Shown here: positions 1 through 16,324 of the stretch, piece after piece
How positions within the stretch are numbered: position 1 is the first letter of the stretch
Layout of the letters: each line of letters begins with the position of its first letter
Source of the DNA: Streptomyces cellostaticus
GTDB lineage: Bacteria; Actinomycetota; Actinomycetes; Streptomycetales; Streptomycetaceae
Length of the DNA stretch: 64,000 bases
Reading direction: 5' to 3'
NCBI RefSeq assembly: GCF_001513965.1
Contig: NZ_KQ948017.1
Location: 120,754 to 184,753 of the forward strand
The notes under the pieces: model-generated
What the model saw: the letters and a program-made list of their open reading frames with translations, nothing else
What the model was told of the DNA's origin: nothing
Database searches by the model: none
Translations under genes and position numbers: made by a program

Positions 1-150
1 GTACAGGTCTACGTGGTCAAACCCCGCTGGATCCCCCGCACCACGAGCGGCAAATGGCAGCGCGTGCTGGCCGCGCGGCGCGTCACCACCGATCTCGACG
101 CACGGGTGTTCCCCACCACCGGAAGCTCAGAGCAGGGAGAACGGGTGTGA
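1..150 (+). CDS. Acyl-AMP ligase (probably fatty acyl-AMP ligase), C-terminal end only
   Basis: The reading frame is open from the first base to TGA at 148-150 and gives 49 residues. It contains IPRTTSGKWQR, the A10 motif of acyl/aryl-AMP-forming enzymes, whose lysine contacts the adenylate; only a short tail follows. The family activates a carboxylic acid with ATP and passes it to CoA or an ACP. A free ACP and acyl-ACP-modifying genes follow directly, so an FAAL that loads a fatty acid onto that ACP is the likely role. That is inference, because the catalytic body lies outside the window. The stop overlaps the next GTG (GTGTGA), so the genes are translationally coupled. Confidence 0.7.
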   Translation, partial: VQVYVVKPRWIPRTTSGKWQRVLAARRVTTDLDARVFPTTGSSEQGERV

Positions 151-1013
151 ACAGCAAAACGGAGTCGGCGGCCGGCGTCCCGCTCCTCGCGGACGACCGG
201 ATGCACAGCGCCCGGGTGTTCGCCGGCTATCAGCATGCGACCTGGGAGCTGCACCACATCCCGTGGGAAGAGTTCCGGGCCGATCAAGTGCTGCCCGAGC
301 ACATCGTGTTCGCCAAGGGCGCCATCGTGGGCGAGTCGAACGTCATCGCCGCGACCCACGGCCTGCTCAACGAGTTCTCCGACGACTACGACTTCTCGCA
401 GTTCGCGACCATCTGGGGCTACCAGGAGATCCAGCACCACATCGCCTTCCAGACCTGGCTCCAACTGGCCGGGCACAGCATCGACCACGGCACGATCGCC
501 TCGATGCGCGAGGCGTACCCGCCGGGGGTGAGCAGGGCCGCCACCCTGGCCACCAACGTCATCTGCGAGGTCCTCGCCACGCATGCGTACAAATGCGTCG
601 CCCGCAGCATGCAGGAGCCGGTCCTCGCCGCGATCCTGAAGAAGGCCAGCGGCGACGAGGCGCGGCACGCACGGGAGTTCGTGCACTACACCGCGCAGCA
701 GCTGGCGGCGCGGCCGGAGGAATGCGCGTCGGTGGTGGAAACCCTGTACATCTACATGGGCACCACCCGCGACCTGTACCGGCATCCGGTCAGCCGGTTC
801 AAGGGGAGCCTGCCCGAGCTGCAGAACCACGAGACCATCGACGAGATGTTCGCGTACTTCGCCGAGGTGGACGAAGACGGCAGTGAATGGGCCAAGTGCT
901 GCGAGCAGTTGTTCAAGTACTTCTCCGCGCTCACCGGCTACAAACTCACGAAGATGTCCGACGTACGGCGGGCCATCGCCGAGGAGTCGTCGCGGGAGAA
1001 GGTCTCCGCGTGA
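147..1013 (+). CDS. Ferritin-like diiron protein, probable acyl-ACP-modifying oxygenase/desaturase
   Basis: 288 residues. The GTG start overlaps the upstream stop and has AGGGAGA about 6 nt before it; a longer frame exists upstream but lacks this ribosome site. The protein shows two helical iron-ligand pairs of the ferritin/desaturase fold: YQEIQHH near residue 95 (ExxH) and GDEARHAREF near residue 170 (ExxRH), with a carboxylate helix (GESNVIAATH) before the first. The fold uses a diiron centre and O2 to desaturate or hydroxylate acyl chains, often on ACP. It lies between an acyl-AMP ligase and a free ACP, so an ACP-bound fatty acyl substrate is likely. It differs clearly from the second diiron gene at 2675, so the two probably act at different chain positions. 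N-oxygenase-type chemistry (AurF-like) is a less likely alternative. Confidence 0.7.
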   Translation: MNSKTESAAGVPLLADDRMHSARVFAGYQHATWELHHIPWEEFRADQVLPEHIVFAKGAIVGESNVIAATHGLLNEFSDDYDFSQFATIWGYQEIQHHIAFQTWLQLAGHSIDHGTIASMREAYPPGVSRAATLATNVICEVLATHAYKCVARSMQEPVLAAILKKASGDEARHAREFVHYTAQQLAARPEECASVVETLYIYMGTTRDLYRHPVSRFKGSLPELQNHETIDEMFAYFAEVDEDGSEWAKCCEQLFKYFSALTGYKLTKMSDVRRAIAEESSREKVSA

Positions 1014-1540
1014 GCGCCGCTTCGGACACCGCCGGCGAGACGATCGAACTCCCCTGGCACGCGGAGCCGTCCTTCAACTGCTTCGGCTGCTCGCCACGCA
1101 ATCCGATCGGTCTCCAGCTGAGCCTGAAACAGCTGCCGAACGGGGACTACGCGGCCGAGACGACGTTCTCGGAGAACTACGCCTCCTACCCGGGGATCGT
1201 GCACGGCGGCATCGTGAACGTGCTGGTGGACGAGGTGATGGGCGACACTCTCGCGCTGGTCCACGGTCTGCTCGCGTTCTCCGTGACCCTGCGCAGCAAG
1301 ATGCTGCTGCCGCTCCGGGTGGGCGAGCCGTATCTGACCGTCGCGCGGATCAGCGGCCGGGGCAACGGGGTGCTGCACACCGAAGCCGAGATCACCGGGC
1401 CCGGCGACGCGTTGCACGTCATGGCCACCGGTACCTACCAGCCGATCCGCTCCGAGCAGGCCAAGGCCCTCATGGAACTGGACGATGCCGCCTTCGGCCG
1501 CGTCCGGCACTACTTCGACCACGGGACAGGAGAATCATGA
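1010..1540 (+). CDS. Hotdog-fold thioesterase (PaaI/4HBT-like)
   Basis: 176 residues from a GTG that overlaps the previous stop (GTGA). It has the hotdog signature: NCFGCSPRNPIGL near the N-terminus and the VHGGIVNVLVDEVMG segment on the central helix, which normally holds the catalytic Asp/Glu. These enzymes hydrolyse acyl-CoA or acyl-ACP thioesters. In this coupled gene set it may edit wrongly loaded acyl chains from the ACP or free a modified acyl group; the sequence does not decide which. The FGC segment is seen in a subset of actinobacterial PaaI-like proteins. It ends in an ATGA overlap with the ACP gene. Confidence 0.75.
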   Translation: MSAASDTAGETIELPWHAEPSFNCFGCSPRNPIGLQLSLKQLPNGDYAAETTFSENYASYPGIVHGGIVNVLVDEVMGDTLALVHGLLAFSVTLRSKMLLPLRVGEPYLTVARISGRGNGVLHTEAEITGPGDALHVMATGTYQPIRSEQAKALMELDDAAFGRVRHYFDHGTGES

Positions 1541-1812
1541 CCAGCGAGCCGTTAAGCCGCGAGGAGATCGCCGCGAGCACCATCGAGTGTCTGGCCACCG
1601 AGCTGGAGGTCTCCCCCTCCGACATCGATCTCCACGACGTGCTCAAGGGATTGCCCGGTGCCGACTCGATGAAGCTTCTGAGGGTGGTGTCCAAGCTGGA
1701 GCGGCGGTGGGACGCCGAGTTCGACGACGAGGCCATCTTCGCCGCGGAGACGGTCGACGACCTGATCACGCTGGTGCAGAAGTACATCGGCGAGGAACCG
1801 GCGACGGCATGA
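1537..1812 (+). CDS. Free-standing acyl carrier protein
   Basis: 91 residues. The carrier motif is GADSMKLL, with the phosphopantetheine serine near residue 44, flanked by a typical three-helix acidic sequence. It starts within an ATGA overlap and ends in another with the methyltransferase gene. It probably carries the fatty acyl chain made by the upstream ligase while the diiron proteins and the methyltransferase modify it. The sixth codon (1552-1554) is TTA, read only by the bldA tRNA in Streptomyces, so translation of this gene and the coupled genes after it may be developmentally controlled. Confidence 0.9.
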   Translation: MTSEPLSREEIAASTIECLATELEVSPSDIDLHDVLKGLPGADSMKLLRVVSKLERRWDAEFDDEAIFAAETVDDLITLVQKYIGEEPATA

Positions 1813-2678
1813 CCTCCCTGACCCCGCAAGAGGCCTATCAGGCCACCAACAGGCACTACGAGCTGCCGGCCGAACTGTTCGGCATCTACCTCGACCAGCG
1901 GCTCAAGTACAGCTCCGGGCTGTATGCCGACGAGCACACCGACCTCGACCAGGCGCAGACGGACAAGCTGCATTTCGTGGCGCGGCAGCTCGGCCTCACC
2001 GGTGGTGAGCGGCTGCTCGACATCGGGTGCGGCTGGGGCAGCCTGACCCTGTTCATGGCGCGGGAGTACGGCTGCCGCGTCACGGGGGTCACACCGTCAC
2101 GCCCGCAGGCCGAGTACATCCGGGCGCAGGCGGAGAAGGCGGGCGTGGCCGGCCTGGTCACGCTGGAACTCGGGTCGTTCACCGACGCCGAGGTCGCCGG
2201 GCGGTTCGACGCGGTCACCCTGCTCGGTTCGATCGTGCACATGCCGAACCGCACGGCGGTGCTGCGCAAGGTGTACGGGCTGTTGCGGCCCGGCGGGTCG
2301 ATGTACCTGTCGGAAAGCTGCTTCAAGGACCACGCGGCCTACGAGGAGTTCTCGCGGCGGCCGGGCACCAAGCACGTCACCGAGGGGATCTTCGGGTTCG
2401 CCGACATGGTGCCGCTCTCGGTGCTCGTGGAGGCGGTGGAATCGGCCGGCTTCAGCCTCACCGATCTCACGGACCTCACCGCGCACTACCACCGCACCAT
2501 CGAGGAATGGGAACGGCGGGTCGAAGCCGCGCGCGACCGGGTCGAACTGGTCGCGCCGGGCATGAGCGAGCCGCTCATCCGGTATCTCCGCACGGCCAAC
2601 GCGGGCTGGGGCTACACCACGAAGCACTACGCGCTGAGCGCGCTGAAATCCCGGATGGGTCCGACGGAGGCACCGTGA
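1809..2678 (+). CDS. Cyclopropane-fatty-acid-synthase-like SAM methyltransferase
   Basis: 289 residues from ATG in an ATGA overlap. The N-terminus (YELPAELFGIYLDQRLKYSS) matches the CFAS/mycolic-acid-cyclopropanase opening, where substrate-facing residues lie. The SAM site is LLDIGCGWGSL near residue 66, followed by GCRVTGVTPS, close to the family GVTLS. Known members transfer a methyl or methylene from SAM to the double bond of an unsaturated acyl chain, giving methyl branches or cyclopropanes. Two desaturase-like genes and a free ACP flank it, so the inferred step is alkylation of an ACP-bound alkene. The sequence cannot tell methyl branch from cyclopropane. Less likely it acts on the finished polyketide. 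Confidence 0.85.
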   Translation: MTSLTPQEAYQATNRHYELPAELFGIYLDQRLKYSSGLYADEHTDLDQAQTDKLHFVARQLGLTGGERLLDIGCGWGSLTLFMAREYGCRVTGVTPSRPQAEYIRAQAEKAGVAGLVTLELGSFTDAEVAGRFDAVTLLGSIVHMPNRTAVLRKVYGLLRPGGSMYLSESCFKDHAAYEEFSRRPGTKHVTEGIFGFADMVPLSVLVEAVESAGFSLTDLTDLTAHYHRTIEEWERRVEAARDRVELVAPGMSEPLIRYLRTANAGWGYTTKHYALSALKSRMGPTEAP

Positions 2679-3544
2679 ACGAAACCCTGCCCGAGGAAGA
2701 GGCGGAGCGTTTACGGCTGCCCATCGCCCCCGGGGAGATGCGCGAGCTGACCCGGACCGCGGTCGGTCGCGCCGCGTCGCGTCAGTGGTCGGTCGACGAG
2801 CTGTCCTGGGCGACGCTGCGGCCGGAGCAGCTCACCGACACCGACCGGTCGGTGGTCCGGTTCATCACGTTCGTCGAGGACCACATCCCCGGGTATCTCA
2901 CCTATTTCCTGGACGCCTTCCCCGTGTCCGGCGCCGACCTGGCGATCGAGGAGTTCTGTTTCAACCGGGAGTACTTCCGGTTCCTGATCTCCTGGGCGAA
3001 CGAGGAGGAACGGCACGCGTCGGTCCTGACCAGGTACCAGGTCGAGGCCGGCATCAGCGATCCCGAGACGCTGATGCGGGAGCTGGCCGAGGAGGGCCGC
3101 AAGAAATTCGCCCTGCCGTACGAGAACCCGGTGCAGGCGTTCACCTACACGCTGGTGCAGGAGAAGGCCACCCAGCTGTTCTACCAGCGGTTCAGAACGG
3201 TGGCGAAGGAACCGGTGCTGCGCGATCTGCTGCACCGGCTGGCCAGGGACGAGGCCCGGCACTTCGCCTTCTACAGCGAACTCGTCGACGCCTACATCAG
3301 ACGGCACGGGCTCGCGGCGACGGTGCCGGACCTCAAGGACGTGCTGTCCACCTTCCGCATGCCTCTCGCGGACACGCTGAACGGATACTGGCGGTGGTCA
3401 CTGAAGATCACGGACGCCACGTCCTACGACCACACCGAGGCGTACGACGCGCTGGTCCGGCTCGTCAACGGATTCGCCACGTCGAGCGGCAGGGCCTCGG
3501 CGGCCGACCTGGCCGAGTTCGTACACCGGATCCGCGGGATCTGA
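2675..3544 (+). CDS. Acyl-ACP desaturase-like diiron protein
   Basis: 289 residues; the GTG overlaps the methyltransferase stop. Both iron-binding pairs of soluble stearoyl-ACP-desaturase relatives are visible: IEEFCFNREYF and NEEERHASVL for the first half, QEKATQLFYQRF and RDEARHFAFYSEL for the second. The opening VEDHIPGYLTYFL is also family-typical. Such enzymes put a cis double bond into an ACP-bound saturated chain using O2 and ferredoxin. The product could be the substrate of the adjacent CFAS-like enzyme. Codon 13 (2711-2713) is TTA, a second bldA-dependent codon in this operon. It ends 24 nt before the PKS gene. Confidence 0.85.
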   Translation: MNETLPEEEAERLRLPIAPGEMRELTRTAVGRAASRQWSVDELSWATLRPEQLTDTDRSVVRFITFVEDHIPGYLTYFLDAFPVSGADLAIEEFCFNREYFRFLISWANEEERHASVLTRYQVEAGISDPETLMRELAEEGRKKFALPYENPVQAFTYTLVQEKATQLFYQRFRTVAKEPVLRDLLHRLARDEARHFAFYSELVDAYIRRHGLAATVPDLKDVLSTFRMPLADTLNGYWRWSLKITDATSYDHTEAYDALVRLVNGFATSSGRASAADLAEFVHRIRGI

Positions 3545-3568
3545 CCAACCACTACAGGACAGGGTCCT

Positions 3569-6500
3569 ATGCAACCGAGCAGCACTGCCGGTCCGGCGTC
3601 CGTCGCGGTCATCGGCATATCCCCTTGTTCTGCAGCGGCTGCCCCGGCCGAGGCGGCGCTGCGGGCGCTGGAGAACGCCGGCGTCGTACCGGAACGGCTG
3701 CGGGACACGGCGGCCGGGGTGTTCGCCATGGCGCAGGCCGACCTGATCGCCACCGAACTCGGCGTGCTCGGGCCCGTGCTGACGCTGGACACCCTGCCCG
3801 CCGGGGTGGTCCACCTGGCCTGCCAGAGCATCCGCGCGGGCGAGTCCGCGCTCGCGCTCGCCGGGGTCCTCGCACCCGACGGGAGCAGCGCCTTCCTGGT
3901 GCTGAAGCCGGCCTCGGCCGCGGTGGCCGAAGGCGACCCGATCCATTGCGTGATCGACGGGAGCGCCCTGGGCCGGGGCGACGTCGTACGGCAGGCCTGT
4001 GCGCGCTCCGGGGTGGGCCCCGACGGCATCCACTTCGTCTGGCGGCACGGCTATCGCGCGGCCGAGGCTCCGCTGGACGGGCTCCTCGACGGCGCCGAGC
4101 CGGGCGAGGAGCAGGACGCGGTGACGGCTCTGCTGGACCTGCCCGTGCTGCTCGGCCGGAGACACGTTCCCGTACCGGGCGTTGCGCTCGGCCCGGACAG
4201 CCGTCTGACCGCCCTGTTCGGCTGCGTGGACGGGGCGGGTACGGCCTGCGCGCTGGTGCTGTCGCAGCCGCCCGCACGGACACGGCAGTCGACCAGGACC
4301 GTGGTCCCGACGCTGCCGGTGGTGCTGTCGGCGGACAGTGAGGAGACACTGCGCGGCAAGGCGGAGAGCCTGCGCGTCCGCCTGGCCGAGCCGGACGGCC
4401 CGGATCTGCTCGACACCGCGCACACCCTGGCGGTCGCCCGGCAGCACCAGCCGCACCGGGCGGTGCTGCTCGCCTCCGACCGCGCGGAGCTTACCGAGGG
4501 GCTCGGTGAACTCGCCGCGGGCCGGGGCGGCGCCGGGGAGGCCGGCGCCGGGCGCAAGGTGGCTTTCCTCTTCCCCGGTGAGGGTGGGCAGCGGCCGGGT
4601 ATGGGACGACAGCTGTATCCCCTGTTCGACGTGTTCGCCGACGCGCTCGACGAAGTGTGCGCCCACATGGAGGCGGTCTCCACCTGGTCGGTGCGTGAGC
4701 TGCTGCTCGGCGACGGCCACACCGAGGTCGCACCGGCCGACCAGGCGCTCTACACGCAGGACGCTCTGTTCGCCCTCCAGGTGGCGCTCTTCAGGCAGTT
4801 CGAGGACTGGGGGGTGCGCCCGGACTATGTTGCGGGGCACTCGGTGGGGGAACTGGCCGCGGCGACGGTGGCCGGGGTGTTCTCCCTGCCCGACGTCTGC
4901 GCGTTGCTGGCCGAGCGGATCCGGCTGTTCCGGGAGAAGACACCCGTCGGCGGCGCGATGGTCGCCCTGCGGGTCTCGGAGGCCGAGGCGCTCGAGTCGC
5001 TGACCGGGTTCGAGCACCTGGCCGGGGTCTCCGCGGTGAACGCCCCGAACTCCGTGGTGATCTCGGGCGACCGCGACACGGTGCTGCGGATCGCCGGGCT
5101 GTGGTCGGAGCGCGGGCGCAAGGTGAAGCAGCTGCCGGTCGACCGGGCCTTCCATTCACCGCACATGGCAGCGATGGCCGCCGACTTCGAGCAGTTCGCC
5201 CGCGGTCTGTCCCGGCAACCGCCGGGTATTCCCCTCGTCCCGGTCCACAACGGGCTCGGCTCGGATCCCGGGGTGGTCAGCCTGCCCGAGTACTGGGGTG
5301 CGCAGGTGCGTGGCACCGGGCATTTCCTCTCCTGTGTAACCGGTCTCGACGCGGCGGGCGTGGACACCTACGTGGACATGAGCGCCAACGGTGTGCTCGC
5401 CGCGCTGGTCGAGGAGACACTGCCCGAGCCGGTCGCCTCGGCCGCGCTGGTCACCGCCGCCCTGCGCGGCGGCGCCGAGCAGTCGGATCTGCACGCCGTC
5501 CTCGGCACGCTGGGCGAGTTGCACACCCATGGCGTCCCGGTGCGGTGGCCCGCGGTCTTCCGCGGCTGGGGCGGCCGGCGCATCCATCTGCCGGCCGACG
5601 TGGCACAGCCGCCCTCGCGCGCCGTATCCCGGCCGGCAGATCTGCGCCGGGTGATCCGGACCGAGACCGAGGCGATGATCGTGGGCGGCTACGGTCCCGA
5701 CCGGTCGTTCTTCGACCTCGGGCTGGACTCCCTCGCCGCCGTGGAACTGGTGAAACGGCTGCGGAAGCGGACCGGGCTCAAGATCGCCACCGCCGCGCTC
5801 TTCGACCACCCCACCCCGAACCGGCTGGCCGCGCACCTGGAGAACCGTGCAACCCGGCCGATGCCCGCCCTCCCCCGCCGCACCGGTTCGGACGAGCCGA
5901 TCGCCATCGTCGGGATGAGCTGCCGCTTCCCCGGCGGGGTGCAATCGCCCGAGGACCTGTGGCGGTTGATCGTCTCGGACCGTGACGCCATCTCGGCGAT
6001 GCCGGAGGACCGCGGCTGGGATCTGGCCGGCCTGTACGACCCGGAACGGGAACGGCCGGGCACCAGCTATGTGCGCCAGGGCGGGTTCCTGCACGACGCC
6101 GCGGAGTTCGATCCCGCGTTCTTCGGCATCGGCGGACACGAGGCGCTCGACATGGACCCGCAGCAGCGGTTGCTGCTCGAACTGTCCTGGGAGGCCTGTG
6201 AACGGGCCGGGATCGACCCGGCCACGCTGCGCGGCAGCGACACCGGGGTCTACGCCGGCTTGTCCCACGGTGACTACGGCACCGGTCCCGGGCACGGGGA
6301 CATCGCCGTACGACCGCATCTGGCGATCGGGACCGTGGCCAGTGTGGCCTCCGGCCGGATCTCGTTCGCCTTGGGGCTGGAAGGGCCCAATCTCTCGATC
6401 GACACGGCGTGTTCGTCGTCGCTGGTCGCCCTGCATCTCGCCGCCGCCGCGCTGCGCCGTGGCGAGTGCTCGCTGGCCCTGGCGGGCGGGGTGACCGTGC

Positions 6501-9500
6501 TGTCCTCGCCCAAGGTGTTCATCGAGTTCAGCCGCCAGGGCGGGCTGGCGCCGGACGCGCGGCTGAAGCCGTTCGCCGAGGATGCCGACGGCACCGTCTG
6601 GGCGGAGGGCGGTGGGATGCTCCTCGTGGAGCGGTACTCCGACGCACGCCGCAACGGCCATCCGGTGCTCGCCCTGATCGCAGGCTCCGCGGTCAACTCC
6701 GACGGAGCGAGCAACGGGCTCACCGCGCCCAACGGGGCCGCTCAGCACCGGCTGCTGGTCACCGCGCTCGCCGACGCCCGGCTCGGGCCGTCCGACGTGG
6801 ACGTCGTGGAGGCGCACGGCACCGGCACGAAGCTCGGCGACCCGATCGAAGCCGGCGCGCTGCTGGAGGCGTACGGGGCGCACCGGCCGCCGGGCCGGCC
6901 GCTGCTGGTGGGCTCCGTGAAGTCCAACCTGGGGCACACGCAGGCCGCGGCGGGCGCGGCAGGTGTGATGAAGATGGTGCTGGCCATGCGGCACGGGGTG
7001 ATCCCGGCCACCCTCAACGTCGACCGGCCCAGCCCGCACGTGGACTGGGACGCGGGGCTGCGGCTGGTGACCGAGCGGACTCCGTGGCCCGATGCGGGCC
7101 CTCTGCGGCGGGCGGGCGTGTCGTCGTTCGGGATCGGCGGCACCAACGCGCACGTGATCCTTCAGCAGCCGCCCGCCGAGCCGGTGGCTGCGGCGGAGCC
7201 CACGAAGACCGTCCCGCCCGTGTGGACGCTCTCCGGCGGCTCGGAGGCGGCGCTGCGCGCCCAGGCCGGACGGCTCGCCGCGCACGGGGACACCCGTCCC
7301 GAGCTCACCGCGCACGACCTCGGCTTCTCACTGGCCACGACCCGGTCGGCGCTGACCCACCGGGCCGTACTCACCGGTGGTGACAAGGATCGGCTGCGGC
7401 GTTCGCTGACCGCGCTGGCGGCGGGCAGGACCGACCCCGGACTCACCGTCGGCACGGTGGCCGAGGGCGGCCTGGCCTTCCTGCTGACCGGACAGGGAAG
7501 CCAGCGCGTGGGCATGGGACGCGCCCTGTATGCCGCGTACCCGGTCTTCGCCGAGGCTTTCGACGAGGTGTGCGCCGGGCTGGGCCTGCCGGTGAAAGAG
7601 ACGGTGTTCGGTACGGATCAGGAGGCCCTGGACCGGACCGAGTTCGCACAGACCGGGCTGTTCGCCCTCGAGGTGGCGCTGTTCCGGCTGCTCGACAGCT
7701 GGGGCATCCGCCCGGACCTGCTGCTGGGGCACTCGGTCGGCGGGCTGACCGCGGCCCATCTGGCCGGGGTGCTGTCCCTGCCCGACGCGTGCCTGCTGGT
7801 CGCGGCGCGGGGCGCGCTCATGCAGGCGTTGCCCGAGGAAGGGGCGATGTACGCGGTGGCGGCGTCGCCGGACGAGGTCGAGCCGCTGCCGCCCGGGGTG
7901 TCGCTGGCGGCGGTGAACGGGCCCCGGTCGGTGGTGCTCTCCGGGGTCGAGGAGGCGGTCGTCGCGCTGGCGGAGCACCTGCGTGCACAGGGACGACGGA
8001 CCAAGCGTCTGCGGGTCAGCCACGCGTTCCATTCGTCCCTGATGGATCCGCTGCTCGACGCGTTCCGCGCGGTCGCGGAGAGTCTGGTCTACAGCCCGCC
8101 CGAGATCCCCGTCGTGTCCGATGTGACCGGGCGTCCTGCCACTGCCGACGAGCTGTGTTCCCCCGAGTACTGGGTTCGCCATGTGCGTGGCACGGTCAGG
8201 TTCCTGGACGGGATGCGGACGCTGCAGGACGAGGGCGTCACGACGTTCCTGGAGCTGGGACCGGAGACGACGCTCACCGAGATGGCCGCCGACTGCCTCA
8301 CCGAGACCGTCGAGGCGACGGTGATCCCGGTCCTGCGGCAGGACGACGTGCTGGGCGCCGTCGCGGCCCTGCAGGTCCGTGGCCACGGACCGGACTGGTC
8401 GATGTGGTACGCGGGGAGCGGGGCACGCCGGGTCGACCTGCCCACGTACGCCTTCCAGCGCAAGCGGTTCTGGCTGCTGCCCGACGCGGTGGACAGCCGG
8501 TCCCGGCAGCCGGACTCGGCGTTCTGGGCGGCGGTGGAGAGCCAGGACCTCCAGCGCCTGGCCGAACTGCTGGGCACGAGCACCGAGCAGAAGCTCAGCG
8601 ACCTGGTGCCCGCGATGGCGCGGTGGTGGCGTACCCGTGACCGGGAAGCGGCGATGGACGGGCTGCGGTACCGGATCAGCTGGCAGCCCGCGGCGGACCA
8701 GGTCGCCGGCCGGCGGAACTGGCTGATCGTCCACTCCGCGGACCTGCCCGTACCGGAGCTGCTCGCGGACGCGCTCGGCGTCCGGACGCTGCCTCTCGGC
8801 ATCGGCGCGGACCGCGCGGAGATCGCCGAGCGGCTCGCCGCGAACGCCGAACCCGTCGACGGGGTGCTGTCTCTCCTGGCGCTGGACGAGCGGGAGCGTC
8901 CCGGATCGGCCGAGCTGCCCGTGGGACTCGCGCTGACCACGGCGCTCGTCCAGGCCATGGGGGATGCCGAACTCGACGTGCCGTTGTGGTGCGCGACGCA
9001 GGGAGCGGTGTCCACGGGCCACGGCGACCGGCTCGACAGCCCGGCGCAGGCCATGGTGTGGGGGCTCGGCCGGGTCGCGGCACTGGAGCACCCCCAGCGG
9101 TGGGGCGGGCTGGTCGATCTCCCGCCCACGGTGGATGCGGAGGCGGCCGAGCGGCTGGCCGGGGTGCTGTCCGGTGCGGAGGACCAGGTCGCCGTGCGCG
9201 CCTCCGGGGTGTTCGTCCGGCGTCTGCTGCACGCACCGGTAGGAGACGCGCCCCGGCGTGACTGGCCCCTGCGCGGGACCACGCTCATCACCGGAGCGTT
9301 CGGCGCGCTGGGCAGGCGGGTCGCCCGGTGGCTCGCCGCGGCAGGAGTCGAGCGGCTGCTCCTGACGGGCAGGCACGCGAACGATCCCGAGCTGGTGGCC
9401 GAACTGACCGCGCTCGGCGCCGAGGTCGACACCGCCGCCTGTGACGTGGGCGACCGGGACGAAGTGGCGGCCCTGCTCGCCCAGATCCCCGAGGACCGCC

Positions 9501-10445
9501 CGCTGGCCGCGGTCGCGCACGCGGCCGGGGTCCTGGACGACGGTGTGATCGACGCGCTGGACCCGCACCGGTTGGAGCGGGTCCTGCACGCGAAGGCCGG
9601 GGGTGCGAAGCACCTCCACGAACTCGCGGGCGACGTCGCGGTGTTCGTGCTGTTCTCCTCGGCCACCGGCGCGGTGGGCAACGCCGGTCAGGCCAACTAC
9701 GCGGCCGCGAACACGTACCTCGACGCGCTGGCCGAGCAGCGTCGCGCCGACGGGCTCGCGGCCACGTCGGTGGCCTGGGGGCCGTGGGGAGCCGGCGGCA
9801 TGGCGGTGGACGGGGCGGACGCGGACGTCGTCGGTGCACGACTGCGCCGCAACGGCATGACGGTACTCGACCCGGAGCTGGCGATCGCCGCACTGGCCCT
9901 GGCCTTCGGACATGACGAGTCCGGGCTGGTGATCGCGGACGTGGACTGGGCGCGCTTCCTCTCGGTGTTCGCCACCACCCGGCACAGCCCCCTGCTCGCG
10001 AACCTGCCCGAAGTGCAGCAGAGCAAGGCTGCCGCGCCCCCCGAGGAGGTCTCCTCACTCGTACGGCGGCTTGCCGGAATGTCCGCTGCCGAGCGGGCCC
10101 GCGCGCTGCGCGACCTGGTGTGCCACCACGCAGCGCGGGTGCTCGGGCACGACTCCGCCGCGCAGATCCGGCCGGGCAAGCCCTTCCACGAACAGGGGCT
10201 CAACTCCCTGGGTGTCGTGGAGTTGCGCAACCAGCTGAGCACGGAGACCGGGCTGCGGGTGCCCGCGAGCGCGCTGTTCGACCATCCCACGCCGACCGCG
10301 CTGGCCGGGTATCTGGACGCGGCACTCGCCCCGGCTCCCGAGGAGCCCGAGCACACCGCCCAGGCGGAGTACGGGACAGCGGATCTCGACACCATGCTGA
10401 GCCGCGCCGAACAAGAGCTCTCCTTGACGCTGAAGGACCGCCTCG

Positions 10446-10453
<8 letters not shown>
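3569..10453 (+). CDS. Type I polyketide synthase: KS remnant-AT-ACP (loading) plus KS-AT-KR-ACP
   Basis: 2294 residues. Residues about 10-235 read as a shrunken ketosynthase: an opening [15 protein letters not shown], then [16 protein letters not shown] where an active KS has DTACSSS, so the catalytic Cys is gone. Next come an AT (GHSVGEL near 424, DRAFHS, malonyl-like) and an ACP ([11 protein letters not shown] near 720). Module 1 has a complete KS (DTACSSS near 947, [14 protein letters not shown]), an AT with GHSVGG near 1387 and HAFH near 1486 (malonyl type), a KR (GAFGALG near 1907; Ser, Tyr and Asn present; LDD motif, so B-type D-hydroxyl) and an ACP with GLNSL near 2213. No DH or ER fits between AT and KR. 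An acidic tail (about 2265-2294) looks like a docking helix. It overlaps the next PKS gene by 8 nt, so the two modules work in sequence. Confidence 0.95.
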
Positions 10454-16271
<5,818 letters not shown>

Positions 16272-16274
16272 TGC

Positions 16275-16305
16275 CGGCCGGGGCCCGGCTCACGGACCCC
16301 GGCCG
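16275..16305. terminator. Hairpin terminator between convergent PKS and P450 genes
   Basis: Nine-bp arms CGGCCGGGG and CCCCGGCCG enclose a 13-nt loop, followed by TTT on the plus strand. It sits just after the PKS stop and 20 nt before the P450 stop, so it may end both transcripts. Confidence 0.7.
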
Positions 16306-16324
16306 TTTCTCGTGCCGGTCCAGG

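Noticed and set aside
3398..5155. Long minus-strand open frame opposite the PKS
   Set aside because: It lies wholly inside a PKS with clear domains; such long antisense frames are expected at this GC content and the translation is Arg/Gly/Pro-rich without family motifs. The same applies to the frames at 5156-7315, 7328-9985 and 10200-13538.
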